Assembly: GCA_002393955.1 (NCBI GenBank)
Contig: DGSK01000041.1
Span: 1-41,720, forward strand
Length of the DNA: 41,720 bases
DNA from: Lachnospiraceae bacterium UBA4364
Lineage (GTDB): Bacteria; Bacillota; Clostridia; Lachnospirales; Lachnospiraceae
Reading direction: 5' to 3'
Shown in pieces: positions 23,344 through 31,827 of the stretch; within the stretch, counting starts at the first letter, position 1; each line of letters begins with the position of its first letter. The position numbers and the translations under genes were made by a program. The notes beneath the pieces are model-generated. The model did no database searches. It was not told the origin of the DNA and saw only the letters and a list, made by a program, of their open reading frames with translations.

Positions 23344-24750
23344 ATGAAGGCATCAGGTCAGGTGATGACAAAGAAAGTAACAGACCTTACAAAAGGAAAC
23401 ATCACAAAACACATACTGAGATTCTACTGGCCGCTGCTGCTTACGAGCATGCTCCAGCAGCTTTATAATTTTGTGGATACCCTCATAGTGGGCAGGGGCA
23501 TTAATGACAATGCACTGGCATCAGTCGGAAATATGGGATCTCTGTTTTTCCTGATAGTCGGTTTTTCACTGGGGCTTGCAAACGGCTTCGGCATACTGAT
23601 TGCCCAGAGCTTTGGAGCCGGCAAGAAGGAACAGCTCCGCCACAGACTGGCTGCAACCATTCAGGTGGCTGCCGTGCTCACTCTGGTTCTTACGGCAGTA
23701 AGCGTAATATTCCTGCCGCTTGCATTAAGGCTCATAAGGACTGACGAGGTGCTGATGGCAGACTGTCTGCGTTATGGTTATATCGTATTCGGCGGCCTGG
23801 CTGCATCCATTGCCTACAATGTGAGTGCTGCAGTACTCAGGTCACTGGGAGACAGCAGGACACCGCTGTTGGCCATAGTGGTTTCCTCAATAGTAAATTT
23901 AGGCCTGGACTGCCTCTTTATCTTCGGATTCGGTACAGGCGTGGAGGGTGCAGCAATCGCAACGGTTGTATCCCAGCTTGTATCTGCGGCTGTCTGCATA
24001 AAGAGGCTCTCAACCATAGAGCTTGTACATTTAAGCCGTGATGACTTTAAGAACGACAGGGGCGTTTTCATAGAGCTTTTAAAGAACGGTCTGCCCATGG
24101 CTTTTATGAATTCCATTACTGCTGTGGGCTGCATGGTGATACAGTATTTTATAAATGGCCAAAGCGTGGATTATACCACCGCATATACTGTATGCAGCAA
24201 ATACATAAATCTCTTTATGAATCCGGCATGTGCTGCAGGCGGCGCAATGAGTGCTTTTGCCAGCCAAAACTATGGTGCAGGCGAAAAGGAAAGGATACGT
24301 AAGGGACTTCGTGTATGCTTAAGCATTGCTTTCGTATCGTATCTTATCCTGGGTTCTCTCATGGTATTTGCACCTGAGATGCTTGCAAGGATAATGCTTG
24401 AGGGAAGTGTTCCTATCAGGCTTGCCTGCGAATATCTCCCTATAAGCGGAATGGCTATAATTGCGGTTAACTGTCTCTTCGTATACAGAAGCGGAGTACA
24501 GGGAATGGGGGATGCGGTAATGCCCATGTGGTCAGGCGTGCTTGAGATGGTAATGAGGATAGCTTTTGTGTCAATACTGATGGGGACTCTTGGATTTAAG
24601 GCTGTGGCTATAGCGGAGGCAAGTGCCTGGATATCCGCACTTTTCTTAAATATGTTTGCGTTCTACCACCGTATCGGAATGGAAGAGTCTGCAGTCGGAT
24701 ACAGGAAACACAGACTGCTTCCCAGAAGAAGAGCTTCATATATGCGATGA
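23344..24750 (+). CDS. MATE-family multidrug/Na+ or H+ antiporter
   Basis: 468 residues from ATG 23344 (GGAGG 7 bp upstream; the longer ORF start is rejected because it would code through that site). It uses an ion gradient to export cationic drugs or metabolites. The MATE pattern is visible: ILRFYWPLLLTSMLQQLYNF, DTLIVGRGINDNALASVG at the N-terminal half and SGVQGMGDAVMP in the second half, with about 12 membrane segments. Length is typical. Divergent promoter region shared with the AraC gene. Transcription ends at the 24776 terminator. Confidence 0.94.
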   Translation: MKASGQVMTKKVTDLTKGNITKHILRFYWPLLLTSMLQQLYNFVDTLIVGRGINDNALASVGNMGSLFFLIVGFSLGLANGFGILIAQSFGAGKKEQLRHRLAATIQVAAVLTLVLTAVSVIFLPLALRLIRTDEVLMADCLRYGYIVFGGLAASIAYNVSAAVLRSLGDSRTPLLAIVVSSIVNLGLDCLFIFGFGTGVEGAAIATVVSQLVSAAVCIKRLSTIELVHLSRDDFKNDRGVFIELLKNGLPMAFMNSITAVGCMVIQYFINGQSVDYTTAYTVCSKYINLFMNPACAAGGAMSAFASQNYGAGEKERIRKGLRVCLSIAFVSYLILGSLMVFAPEMLARIMLEGSVPIRLACEYLPISGMAIIAVNCLFVYRSGVQGMGDAVMPMWSGVLEMVMRIAFVSILMGTLGFKAVAIAEASAWISALFLNMFAFYHRIGMEESAVGYRKHRLLPRRRASYMR

Positions 24751-24775
24751 AACAGATGCTGTGAAATAATTAAGG

Positions 24776-24804
24776 GGGCTGTGCATTTATGCACAGCCCT
24801 TTTT
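24776..24804 (+). terminator. Terminator after MATE gene
   Basis: GGGCTGTGCAT (24776-24786) pairs perfectly with ATGCACAGCCC (24789-24799), followed by TTTTT. Confidence 0.9.
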
Positions 24805-24820
24805 GAACTTTTAACTTGTA

Positions 24821-24831
24821 TGTGGTAGTAT
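24821..24831 (+). promoter_or_regulatory. Extended -10 promoter upstream of the CmpB-like gene
   Basis: TGTGGTAGTAT matches the extended -10 pattern (TG, one base, TAGTAT), about 95 bp before the gene. It is related to the TGTGGTAAAAT elements elsewhere in the window. Confidence 0.4.
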
Positions 24832-24925
24832 TTCAGATAGATAGGATTATTTTGAAAAGTGATAAAAAATCAGCGATGAAATCATTTCAGGCATCTGTGC
24901 GAAAAGAACGGTATGGTCGTGATAC

Positions 24926-25801
24926 ATGGACATAGTTTATAAAGGCGAAAAACTAAGATATATAGAGGATTTCCACGGCGAACCGGTACTCTGGATAACA
25001 GAGTCATCGCAGACGGATATGGAACATATGACATTTGTGGGCGGACATCCGGATGAGTATTGTATCTTTCTGAAGGACCTGACGGCTGATGAGCAGGAAG
25101 CTGTGATAAAGCAGACAGCCGTAAGTGGAAAATCCGAGTCAGAAAAATCCAAATCAGAAAAATCTGAATCGGAATTACCCGGGTCAGAAAAATCCGGAAT
25201 CGGGAAATCCGAATCGGAATTATCCGAATCAGAAAAAGCCGTATCAGAACACCCGGTATCCGTTAATAAATATTGGAATCTGTTCAGGGATAATGCGGAA
25301 AGGTTTCTTGTCTATTGTTTCGGTGGCTGGTTGTATGAATCTGTTTGGTGCTGTGTGATAGTACATCACAGGGGATTTATAAACAGGGGATTTCTTTTCG
25401 GACCGTGGCTACCCATATATGGCATCGGAGCTTTTATAATACTGGGAATCTTTGCTCTGCTTAAGATAAAAAAGCCGGTCATCGTATTCCTGGCAGGGGC
25501 GGTCATCGCAACCATCGCGGAACTTACGGCGAGCTATATCATTGATATGACTATTGGAGTACCAATGTGGGATTACACCAATGAGTTTTTGAATTTCGAC
25601 AGCAGGATAGCCCTTGTGCCGTCTTTGATGTTCGGACTTTTAATATGGGTGGCGGTATGTATTGTGCAGCCGCTTATAATTAAAGTACAGGGAAAGATCC
25701 GTGATGCCAGGGCTCATAATGTGGTCTTTATCATCATAGTGCTTTTATTTCTGGCAGACCTGGTCAGCAGGATCTGGCTGGGGAGTAATTGCGTGGGATG
25801 A
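24926..25801 (+). CDS. CmpB-like (PF06541) membrane protein with repeat linker
   Basis: 291 residues. Three parts are seen. A small N-terminal domain (1-about 60) contains PVLWITESSQ and GHPDEYCIFLKDLTADEQEA. A serine/glutamate/lysine repeat (about 70-105; SESEK, SESEL units) follows. A C-terminal membrane domain with about five helices carries the signature RGFINRGFLFGPWLPIYGIG, typical of the putative ABC-transporter type IV / CmpB family. The role of that family is not established. Weak ribosome binding site. The SE-repeat is encoded by (TC)CGAATCAGAAAAA-type DNA repeats (25133-25240), which could vary in copy number. It stands alone between the MATE terminator and upp. Confidence 0.85.
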   Translation: MDIVYKGEKLRYIEDFHGEPVLWITESSQTDMEHMTFVGGHPDEYCIFLKDLTADEQEAVIKQTAVSGKSESEKSKSEKSESELPGSEKSGIGKSESELSESEKAVSEHPVSVNKYWNLFRDNAERFLVYCFGGWLYESVWCCVIVHHRGFINRGFLFGPWLPIYGIGAFIILGIFALLKIKKPVIVFLAGAVIATIAELTASYIIDMTIGVPMWDYTNEFLNFDSRIALVPSLMFGLLIWVAVCIVQPLIIKVQGKIRDARAHNVVFIIIVLLFLADLVSRIWLGSNCVG

Positions 25802-25892
25802 ATATGTGGCTATTTGACTTTTATAGCGAATATAAGAGAAAAACGTATCTTGACATTCATAGCCGTTAAGACCGGCAGAAAAGGGGGTAAAA

Positions 25893-26522
25893 ATGGACAA
25901 TATCACAATTCTTGATCATCCACTAATTAAACACAAGATTTCAATGTTAAGGAACAAGGAGACCGGAACCAATGAGTTCAGAAAGCTTGTAGGAGAGGTG
26001 GCAATGCTCATGGGGTATGAAGCTCTGCGTGACCTTCCGCTGGAAGATGTGGAGGTGGAGACTCCTATTGAAAACTGCATGACGCCAATGCTTACCGGAA
26101 GGAAGATTGCGATCATTCCCATACTCAGGGCCGGCCTTGGCATGGTGGACGGGCTTTTATCGCTGTATCCTTCTGCCAAGATCGGACATATCGGTCTGTA
26201 CCGGGATGAGATCACTTATGAACCGAGAGAGTATTACTGCAAGCTTCCTGAGGCTATTGATGAGCGGATGATCATTGTGACCGATCCCATGCTTGCTACA
26301 GGCGGATCCGCAGTGGATGCCATAGGACAGATAAAAAAGCGTGGCGGTAAGAATATAAAGTTTATGTGTATCATAGCTGCACCGGAGGGATTAAAGAAAC
26401 TTTCCGAATCGCATCCGGATGTGCAGATATATGTCGGCCAGCTTGACAGGGAGCTTAATGAAAATGCATACATCTGCCCGGGACTTGGTGATGCCGGAGA
26501 CAGGATCTTCGGTACTTACTGA
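25893..26522 (+). CDS. upp: Uracil phosphoribosyltransferase
   Basis: 209 residues. It converts uracil and PRPP to UMP in pyrimidine salvage. The PRPP-binding loop is seen in MIIVTDPMLATGGSAVDAIG, and the uracil-binding C-terminus in YICPGLGDAGDRIFGTY. The start MDNITILDHPLIKHKISMLR is typical. Length is exact for the family. AAAGGGGG ribosome binding site. The gene is a normal housekeeping gene, which marks the flank of the accessory region. Confidence 0.98.
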   Translation: MDNITILDHPLIKHKISMLRNKETGTNEFRKLVGEVAMLMGYEALRDLPLEDVEVETPIENCMTPMLTGRKIAIIPILRAGLGMVDGLLSLYPSAKIGHIGLYRDEITYEPREYYCKLPEAIDERMIIVTDPMLATGGSAVDAIGQIKKRGGKNIKFMCIIAAPEGLKKLSESHPDVQIYVGQLDRELNENAYICPGLGDAGDRIFGTY

Positions 26523-26572
26523 CAGGCAACATGATCAGGTGATGACAGCTAAATGAAGGAGAATGAATTATT

Positions 26573-27622
26573 ATGAATGATAGTAAGCCGTGGGGATTTG
26601 GGAAAATGCTGCTTACGGCGGGGGTAGTATGCATGGGAACTGTACTGCAACCGTTGGCAGCACTGGCAGCACCTGAGGTGATGCCGGATGGAAATGTTTT
26701 TGATGCAGAGTACTATGCTGATAATAATCAGGATGTTGTAAATGCCCTTGGCACTGACAAAACGCTTCTTTATCAGCACTATGTAATGTTTGGTAAAGCA
26801 GAGGGCAGGCTTCCCTACGATCCTTCTGTGGAAATCAACGAGGCAATGCTTACATCAACGATACCTTCAAGCATCGTTAATGCAAGAGTAAATGCTTTTA
26901 AATGCCATTATTTCTATAACGACTGGTATGATGAGGTATATAAGATAGATTCCTGGGATGGAACCTACACGATATACGGAAGGTATCTTAATGGACAACT
27001 TCTGGAATGGGGGCCGTGGACATATTATCCGGAATACCGGATCGAAGATTCCATGTGGTTTGATGCAGCACGTTACGCTGCTGATTATCCTGCTGTTGCG
27101 GCACAGGTGGGTACCTCCAAGGAGGCTCTTTGGGATCACTACAGGAATACCGGCGTATACCAGGGGCTTAAGGCTCACGGAACCTTTGAGCTGGCTGAAG
27201 CTAAGCTCGCCGCATTGGACGTGGCAGAGCAGATAGCAGAAGATGCTTCTCTTGATGATTATGGCAAGATCAAGGCTGTCCATGACTGGATATCTGTTCA
27301 GCTGACTTATTCATACAATTCAGATAATCAGGGGGTGGCTGATGCGATTATGAGGCACCAGGCAGTATGCGGCGGATATGCGGATCTGTTTGATTATATG
27401 GTGAGCTCCATGGGATATCAGTGTGATTACGTATACGGATACGGAAACGGTGGAGAGCATGCATGGAACCGTGTGAAGCTTGGTGATGTATGGTACTATG
27501 TGGATGTATGCTGGGATGATGAAGAATTCAATGGTGGAAACACTTCATATGAATACTTTATGATATCGGATCGCCAGATGGCGAGAGACCATATTGAAGA
27601 AATGTATTGGTATCTGTACTGA
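26573..27622 (+). CDS. Secreted transglutaminase-like (CHD) protein with two surface repeats
   Basis: 349 residues. The signal peptide ends near residue 33 (LAALAAPE), so it is secreted. Two repeats of a surface motif are seen: FDAEYYADNNQDVVNALG (43-81) and FDAARYAADYPAVAAQVG (163-201). Each is about 39 residues and ends G-x-Y/A-x-G. The C-terminal transglutaminase domain has the catalytic triad C266 (HQAVCGGYADLFDYM), H296 (GGEHAWNR) and D311 (WYYVDVCWDD). The repeat is common in secreted clostridial proteins and probably binds cell wall. The domain could act as protease or crosslinker; substrate unknown. GAAGGAG ribosome binding site. Confidence 0.9.
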   Translation: MNDSKPWGFGKMLLTAGVVCMGTVLQPLAALAAPEVMPDGNVFDAEYYADNNQDVVNALGTDKTLLYQHYVMFGKAEGRLPYDPSVEINEAMLTSTIPSSIVNARVNAFKCHYFYNDWYDEVYKIDSWDGTYTIYGRYLNGQLLEWGPWTYYPEYRIEDSMWFDAARYAADYPAVAAQVGTSKEALWDHYRNTGVYQGLKAHGTFELAEAKLAALDVAEQIAEDASLDDYGKIKAVHDWISVQLTYSYNSDNQGVADAIMRHQAVCGGYADLFDYMVSSMGYQCDYVYGYGNGGEHAWNRVKLGDVWYYVDVCWDDEEFNGGNTSYEYFMISDRQMARDHIEEMYWYLY

Positions 27623-27676
27623 ATCGATTAATTGATCGGGATCCGGTATCCGCCGTTTCTCAAGGTTCCGGTCATA

Positions 27677-27835
27677 TCATTTATCCTTATGACAGTGCAT
27701 CTGACAGCCGGCACAGCTGCTGCAATCACAGCCGCAACTGCTTTTGCCGGCTTTTTTATTTCTGATTATTTTTATCACTGCAAGAGTTACCGCTATGGCA
27801 AGTGCGATTATTATGATAATGTCCCAGTGATTCAT
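27677..27835 (-). CDS. FeoB-associated Cys-rich membrane protein
   Basis: 52 residues. One membrane helix (DIIIIIALAIAVTLAVIKII) is followed by a basic stretch and a Cys/His-rich tail (CGCDCSSCAGCQMHCHKDK). This is the hallmark of the FeoB-associated Cys-rich protein family, thought to help ferrous iron transport. The start ATG at 27835 is 3 bases after the feoAB stop on the same strand, with GGGGG upstream overlapping the feoAB end. The gene is too short for usual ORF cut-offs. An overlapping plus-strand ORF here is a shadow. Confidence 0.85.
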   Translation of the reverse strand: MNHWDIIIIIALAIAVTLAVIKIIRNKKAGKSSCGCDCSSCAGCQMHCHKDK

Positions 27836-27838
27836 GTT

Positions 27839-30193
27839 TTACCCCCATATAAGTGAAGCGATCATATAAACTGCTAATGCTGCCAGCCAGGCTATGAAGC
27901 ACTGCCATGCAGCTACCGTAATTGCCCACTTTGTACCCAGTTCCCTGCGTATGACATTTATCGCGGCGACGCAGGGCGTGTAGAGCAGGGAAAAGATCAG
28001 CAGTGACGCTGCGGCTGCGTTTGAAAGTGCTTCGGAGACATTCTGACCGAAAAGTATCTCAAGCGTGGATACGACGCTTTCTTTTGCCATGAAGCCGCAG
28101 ATCAAAGAGGTGCATATCCTCCAGTCACCGAGACCTACGGGTGTAAGGAGTGGTGAGATCCAGCCTGAAATTATTGCGAGTATGCTGTCCTGCTGGTCAT
28201 CTACCAGGTTGAATCGGGGATCAAAGCTCTGCAGAAGCCAGATTACGATAGTGGCAATGAGTATTGTTGTAAAGGCCCTCTGGAGAAAATCCTTTGCTTT
28301 TTCCCAGAGAAGCTGTCCTACATTTTTTGCTCCGGGCATCCGGTAGTTCGGCAGCTCCATTACAAAGGGAACCGCCTCTCCTTTGAAAAGGGTTTTTCTG
28401 TAAATGAATGCGGCGATTATTCCGGTGATTATGCCTGTGAAATACAGCAGGACAATGATAGGTGCCTTGTACTTCGGGAAAAATATGCTGACAAAAAATG
28501 CGTATATCGGAAGCTTTGCAGTACAGCTCATAAAGGGCGTAAGAAGGATCGTCATCTTCCTGTCCCTTTCGCTGGGAAGCGTCCTGGTGGACATTACGGC
28601 GGGAACCGTGCATCCGAAACCTATGAGCAGAGGGACTATGCTCCGTCCGGAGAGTCCGATCTTTCGAAGCAGCTTATCCATGAAAAATGCCACACGGGCG
28701 ATATAGCCACTGTCTTCCAGAATAGAAAGGAAGAAGAAAAGAGTTACTATTACGGGGAGGAAGCTGAGTACGCTGCCCACACCGGCAAATATGCCGTCTA
28801 TGATCAGGCCGTGGAGGACATCGTTTACGTTGCCGGCGGTCAGGGCGGCATCGGCCAGTTCTGTCAGCTTATCAACTGCCGTTTCCAGCAGGCCCTGAAG
28901 GGTTCCTCCAATCACATCAAAGGTAAGCCACATGATGAGCCCCATGATAATGATGAAAAGTGGGATAGCGGTCCATTTGCCGGTCAGTACACGGTCAATC
29001 TTTTCACTGCGTATACTTTCCCTGCTTTTTTGGGGCTTTTTCACACAGCGGCTGCACACCTTGAATATAAATGAAAAACGCATGTCAGCTATGGCGGCGC
29101 TCCGGTCAAGACCGCGCTCTTTTTCCATCTGAAGTACTATGTGTTCTATGGTCTCTTTTTCATTTTCATCAAGCTGCAGCTGATCTGTTATCAGGCTGTC
29201 GCCCTCAACTACCTTGCTTGCGGCAAAGTGCAGGGGGATGCCGGTTTTTTCGGCATGATCGTCTATAAGATGTCTGATGCCGTGAAGTGAGCGGTGTACG
29301 GCTCCTCCGTTATCGTTTTCATCACAGAAGTCACTGCGCAACGGTTTTTCCCGGTAGCGCGCCACATGTATGGCATGTTCTATAAGTTCGCTGATGCCCT
29401 GGTTTTTGGCTGCGGATATCGGTACTACCGGAACGCCCAGCATCGCTTCCATACAGTTTATATCTATGGTCCCGCCGTTTGCGGTGAGCTCGTCCATCAT
29501 ATTGATGGCGACTACCATTGGAACATCCATCTCAAGGAGCTGCATGGTGAGGTATAAGTTTCTCTCAATATTGGTCGCGTCTACGATGTTTATGACAGCA
29601 CTGGGCTTACTGTTCATGACAAAATTGCGGGAGACGATCTCCTCGCTGCTGTATGGAGACATGGAATAGATGCCCGGCAGGTCTGTGACAAGGGTATTGG
29701 GATGGCCCTTGATCTCACCGTCCTTGCGGTCAACGGTTACACCCGGGAAATTGCCCACATGCTGGTTTGAACCGGTAAGCTGGTTAAAGAGAGTGGTCTT
29801 GCCGCAGTTCTGATTGCCCACCAGCGCAAAAGTCAGACACTCATCATCGGGGAGCGGTTTTTCATTGCTCTCAGGATGTGATTTTCCCTTTTCACCGAAT
29901 CCGGGATGCTCGGTCTTTTTTCTGTGTGTTCTGTCAGGAGCATCAGGCTCGGAGACGGTTTGTGTATCAGTGGACAGGACGACATCAATATTTGCCGCAT
30001 CATCCAGACGGAGCGTAAGCTCGTAACCGTGGACTTTCAGTTCCATGGGATCTCCCATAGGTGCATATTTTACTATTGTCACCTCAGCCCCGGGGATCAT
30101 TCCCATATCGAGAAAATGCTGCCTCAGTGCTCCTGAGCCTCCTACATTCTCTATAATGGCGGGCCTGCCGAGTTCCAGTTCTTTAAGTGTCAT
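27839..30193 (-). CDS. feoB: FeoA-FeoB fusion ferrous iron transporter
   Basis: 784 residues from ATG 30193 (GAGG 6 bp upstream; the longer ORF would start inside the promoter). Residues 1-75 are an FeoA SH3-like domain (RQHFLDMGMIPGAEVTIVKY). A charged linker (about 76-118) follows, then the FeoB G-domain with P-loop GNQNCGKTT (126-134), then DLPGIYS, NMMD and SAAK. The C-terminal membrane part carries the two Gate motifs (for example GCTVPAVMSTRTL and the CTAKLPIYAFF region). FeoA-FeoB fusions are known. It takes up Fe2+ across the membrane with GTP. It forms an operon with the 52-residue Cys-rich gene downstream. Confidence 0.96.
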   Translation of the reverse strand: MTLKELELGRPAIIENVGGSGALRQHFLDMGMIPGAEVTIVKYAPMGDPMELKVHGYELTLRLDDAANIDVVLSTDTQTVSEPDAPDRTHRKKTEHPGFGEKGKSHPESNEKPLPDDECLTFALVGNQNCGKTTLFNQLTGSNQHVGNFPGVTVDRKDGEIKGHPNTLVTDLPGIYSMSPYSSEEIVSRNFVMNSKPSAVINIVDATNIERNLYLTMQLLEMDVPMVVAINMMDELTANGGTIDINCMEAMLGVPVVPISAAKNQGISELIEHAIHVARYREKPLRSDFCDENDNGGAVHRSLHGIRHLIDDHAEKTGIPLHFAASKVVEGDSLITDQLQLDENEKETIEHIVLQMEKERGLDRSAAIADMRFSFIFKVCSRCVKKPQKSRESIRSEKIDRVLTGKWTAIPLFIIIMGLIMWLTFDVIGGTLQGLLETAVDKLTELADAALTAGNVNDVLHGLIIDGIFAGVGSVLSFLPVIVTLFFFLSILEDSGYIARVAFFMDKLLRKIGLSGRSIVPLLIGFGCTVPAVMSTRTLPSERDRKMTILLTPFMSCTAKLPIYAFFVSIFFPKYKAPIIVLLYFTGIITGIIAAFIYRKTLFKGEAVPFVMELPNYRMPGAKNVGQLLWEKAKDFLQRAFTTILIATIVIWLLQSFDPRFNLVDDQQDSILAIISGWISPLLTPVGLGDWRICTSLICGFMAKESVVSTLEILFGQNVSEALSNAAAASLLIFSLLYTPCVAAINVIRRELGTKWAITVAAWQCFIAWLAALAVYMIASLIWG

Positions 30194-30231
30194 GATAAGC
30201 CTCGTTTTTGTAGTTATTCCTAACAAAAGGT

Positions 30232-30259
30232 AGTATATAATAATGGTGGTATATGTCAA
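30232..30259 (-). promoter_or_regulatory. Sigma-A promoter of the feo operon
   Basis: On the minus strand: -35 TTGACA (30254-30259), 16-base spacer, -10 TATACT (30232-30237), 39 bp before the ATG. A Fur-type operator was looked for and not convincingly seen. Confidence 0.7.
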
Positions 30260-30357
30260 GTAAGCCACATCCGGATCATATTGAAAGTGCACTGAAAATA
30301 GGATAAGATGTCTTCAGCAATGATAACTGCATCACAACGGAAACGGAGGGTATCTTT

Positions 30358-30477
30358 ATGGGTGTATTGTTGGATTTCAGGGCAGGCTATGCCAGGAGGC
30401 TTGAGGTGGCGGTAAATACTCTGATACTGATGGGCTGGGTAACATTGTTCTGCATAACGGCATATCTGGTATTTTAG
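30358..30477 (+). CDS. 39-residue single-helix membrane peptide
   Basis: The ORF starts MGVLLDFRAGYARRLEVAVN and continues TLILMGWVTLFCITAYLVF. A strong GGAGGG site lies 7 bp upstream and a rho-independent terminator lies just after it (30501-30533), so it is a real one-gene unit. The N-terminal basic amphipathic part is followed by one membrane helix. It lies divergent from feoAB. Function unknown; a role in iron transport is only suggested by position. Confidence 0.6.
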   Translation: MGVLLDFRAGYARRLEVAVNTLILMGWVTLFCITAYLVF

Positions 30478-30500
30478 AAATTGAAATTGATCTGATACAG

Positions 30501-30533
30501 ACAGGCGGCGGGAAATCCACCGCCTGTTTTTTT
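30501..30533 (+). terminator. Terminator after the 39-residue gene
   Basis: ACAGGCGG (30501-30508) pairs with CCGCCTGT (30520-30527), followed by TTTTTT. Confidence 0.9.
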
Positions 30534-30653
30534 CGTTGACCTTACAAAAAAAATAACGGCTTATTTGACATTGGAATAGGCGTAGAATATAATTTCTAAT
30601 GTACTCGGAGTTAAAAGTATAAATAAGCCGGTATCGGATAGGAGATTTCTACT

Positions 30654-31349
30654 ATGGCAACTGGAAATGTGCATTATTGCATGGGCTGCGGTTCTCCGCT
30701 GGATATTGCAATTAATAGAGAGTTTATTTTTTGTCCGTTTTGCGGATGCAAAAACCAGATTGCATCACAGTCCATGGAAACTACATTAAAAATAAACGGC
30801 GGTATTCAGGTTAATGCAAAAACTGATGTCGAAAGTATTATAAATTCTGCTGATTATGCGCTTTCCATCGGAAGGTATGACGAGGCAAACGATATGCTTA
30901 TCTCTGCCATAATGTCCGGTGTAAATGATTACAGGGTTTACTGCATCAAAGCAAAGATCGATCTGATCCAGGATAACAATAAATCACTTTTCGAGTCTCT
31001 TACAAGACTTAAGAAACTTGAAGAGGCCCAGGGACCTGAGCGGGAGGTTACCAGGGCTGTATGTGAATTAATGCAATTCAGGGGTAAAAACGGAGTTACA
31101 GCGCTTCATAATGCGACGTTCAATGAATTTTTGGAATGGACACAGTACTGTGTTGAACACGGTGCCGATGTAAACTGTGTTGCAGGAATGAATGTTGTAA
31201 CACCCATAAGTATTATGTTTGTTCCTATTTCGCCGAAACTTTGTAAAATTGACGGAACTCCTTTTATAAGAAATAAGCAAAAAGTGAAGGCAATACGGAA
31301 CTATCTGCTTTCTGTGGGAGCGCGTGACAAATTCCGTTTTGGTTATTGA
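30654..31349 (+). CDS. Zinc-ribbon protein with TPR-like and ankyrin-like parts
   Basis: 231 residues. The N-terminal zinc ribbon has two CxxC pairs (HYCMGCGSPLD and FCPFCGCKNQ). A helical region follows (YALSIGRYDEANDMLISAIM), TPR-like. The C-terminal third reads as one or two degenerate ankyrin repeats (NGVTALHNATFNEFLEWTQY, then CVEHGADVNCVAGMNVVTPI). No signal peptide, so cytoplasmic. TAGGAG ribosome binding site 9 bp before ATG. It is probably a protein-protein adaptor; no partner is evident. Confidence 0.8.
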   Translation: MATGNVHYCMGCGSPLDIAINREFIFCPFCGCKNQIASQSMETTLKINGGIQVNAKTDVESIINSADYALSIGRYDEANDMLISAIMSGVNDYRVYCIKAKIDLIQDNNKSLFESLTRLKKLEEAQGPEREVTRAVCELMQFRGKNGVTALHNATFNEFLEWTQYCVEHGADVNCVAGMNVVTPISIMFVPISPKLCKIDGTPFIRNKQKVKAIRNYLLSVGARDKFRFGY

Positions 31350-31378
31350 TATTGGTTATTGATATTTATCCTTTCTGA

Positions 31379-31407
31379 TTGACATATATAACCCATAGTG
31401 TTATATT
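31379..31407 (+). promoter_or_regulatory. Sigma-A promoter of the dapA riboswitch leader
   Basis: Perfect -35 TTGACA (31379-31384), 17-base spacer, -10 TATATT (31402-31407). Transcription would start just before the lysine aptamer. Confidence 0.75.
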
Positions 31408-31425
31408 TCAGCTTGTAAATATAAA

Positions 31426-31610
31426 TAGTAGGTAGAGGTTGCGGAAAAGATTTAAGGCTGTCTGATGTTGCGGTACAGATGAGGTCAGCACGAGGCTTTC
31501 CCGCCGAAGGAGGAGCGCGATCGCAGGCGCTTTGTCCTGGGGGTACGGAGAATATCCGTATCACTGTCATCGGGAATCCGATGGGGCGCTATCACAGTTT
31601 AAACTATGAG
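31426..31610 (+). promoter_or_regulatory. Lysine riboswitch (L box) aptamer
   Basis: The leader carries the conserved lysine-riboswitch blocks in order: GTAGAGGTTGCGG near 31430, GAGGTCAGCACGAGGC near 31480, GCCGAAGGAGGAGCG near 31504, and GATGGGGCGCTATC near 31580, closed by TATCACAGTTTAAAC. With lysine bound, the following terminator should form and dapA be shut off. It is followed by a strong hairpin at 31616. The leader between 31350 and 31827 holds no gene. Confidence 0.88.
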
Positions 31611-31615
31611 TGAGC

Positions 31616-31642
31616 ACACCGGTATTCCATACCGGTGTTTTC
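31616..31642 (+). terminator. Riboswitch-controlled terminator
   Basis: ACACCGGTAT-TCC-ATACCGGTGT is a perfect 10-bp stem (31616-31638) followed by TTTCT. The U-run is short, as often in riboswitch terminators. Confidence 0.75.
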
Positions 31643-31827
31643 TGTGTCATCACAAGCGTTTAGCAGTGAATTCCATACTTACACCGAACTCAGGCAGGTT
31701 GGGGTGAGCAGGGGAATTTCACAAATCAGACATGTTGTGTGAAGGAAACCGGGAAGGTTATCGGGATACATCTACCACCAGAAGGCGCATAAGCGCAGAA
31801 CCGCACAATGCGGCAGAAAGGAGTAAT

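Noticed and set aside
27632..27856. 74-residue plus-strand ORF after the transglutaminase gene
   Set aside because: It is opposite the Cys-rich feo gene, which has clear family features; no ribosome binding site.
28065..30233. Several plus-strand ORFs opposite feoAB
   Set aside because: All are shadows of the feoAB coding frame.
31732..31827. Longer start for dapA
   Set aside because: It would put coding sequence in the riboswitch leader; ATG 31828 has a strong AAAGGAG site and a normal N-terminus.
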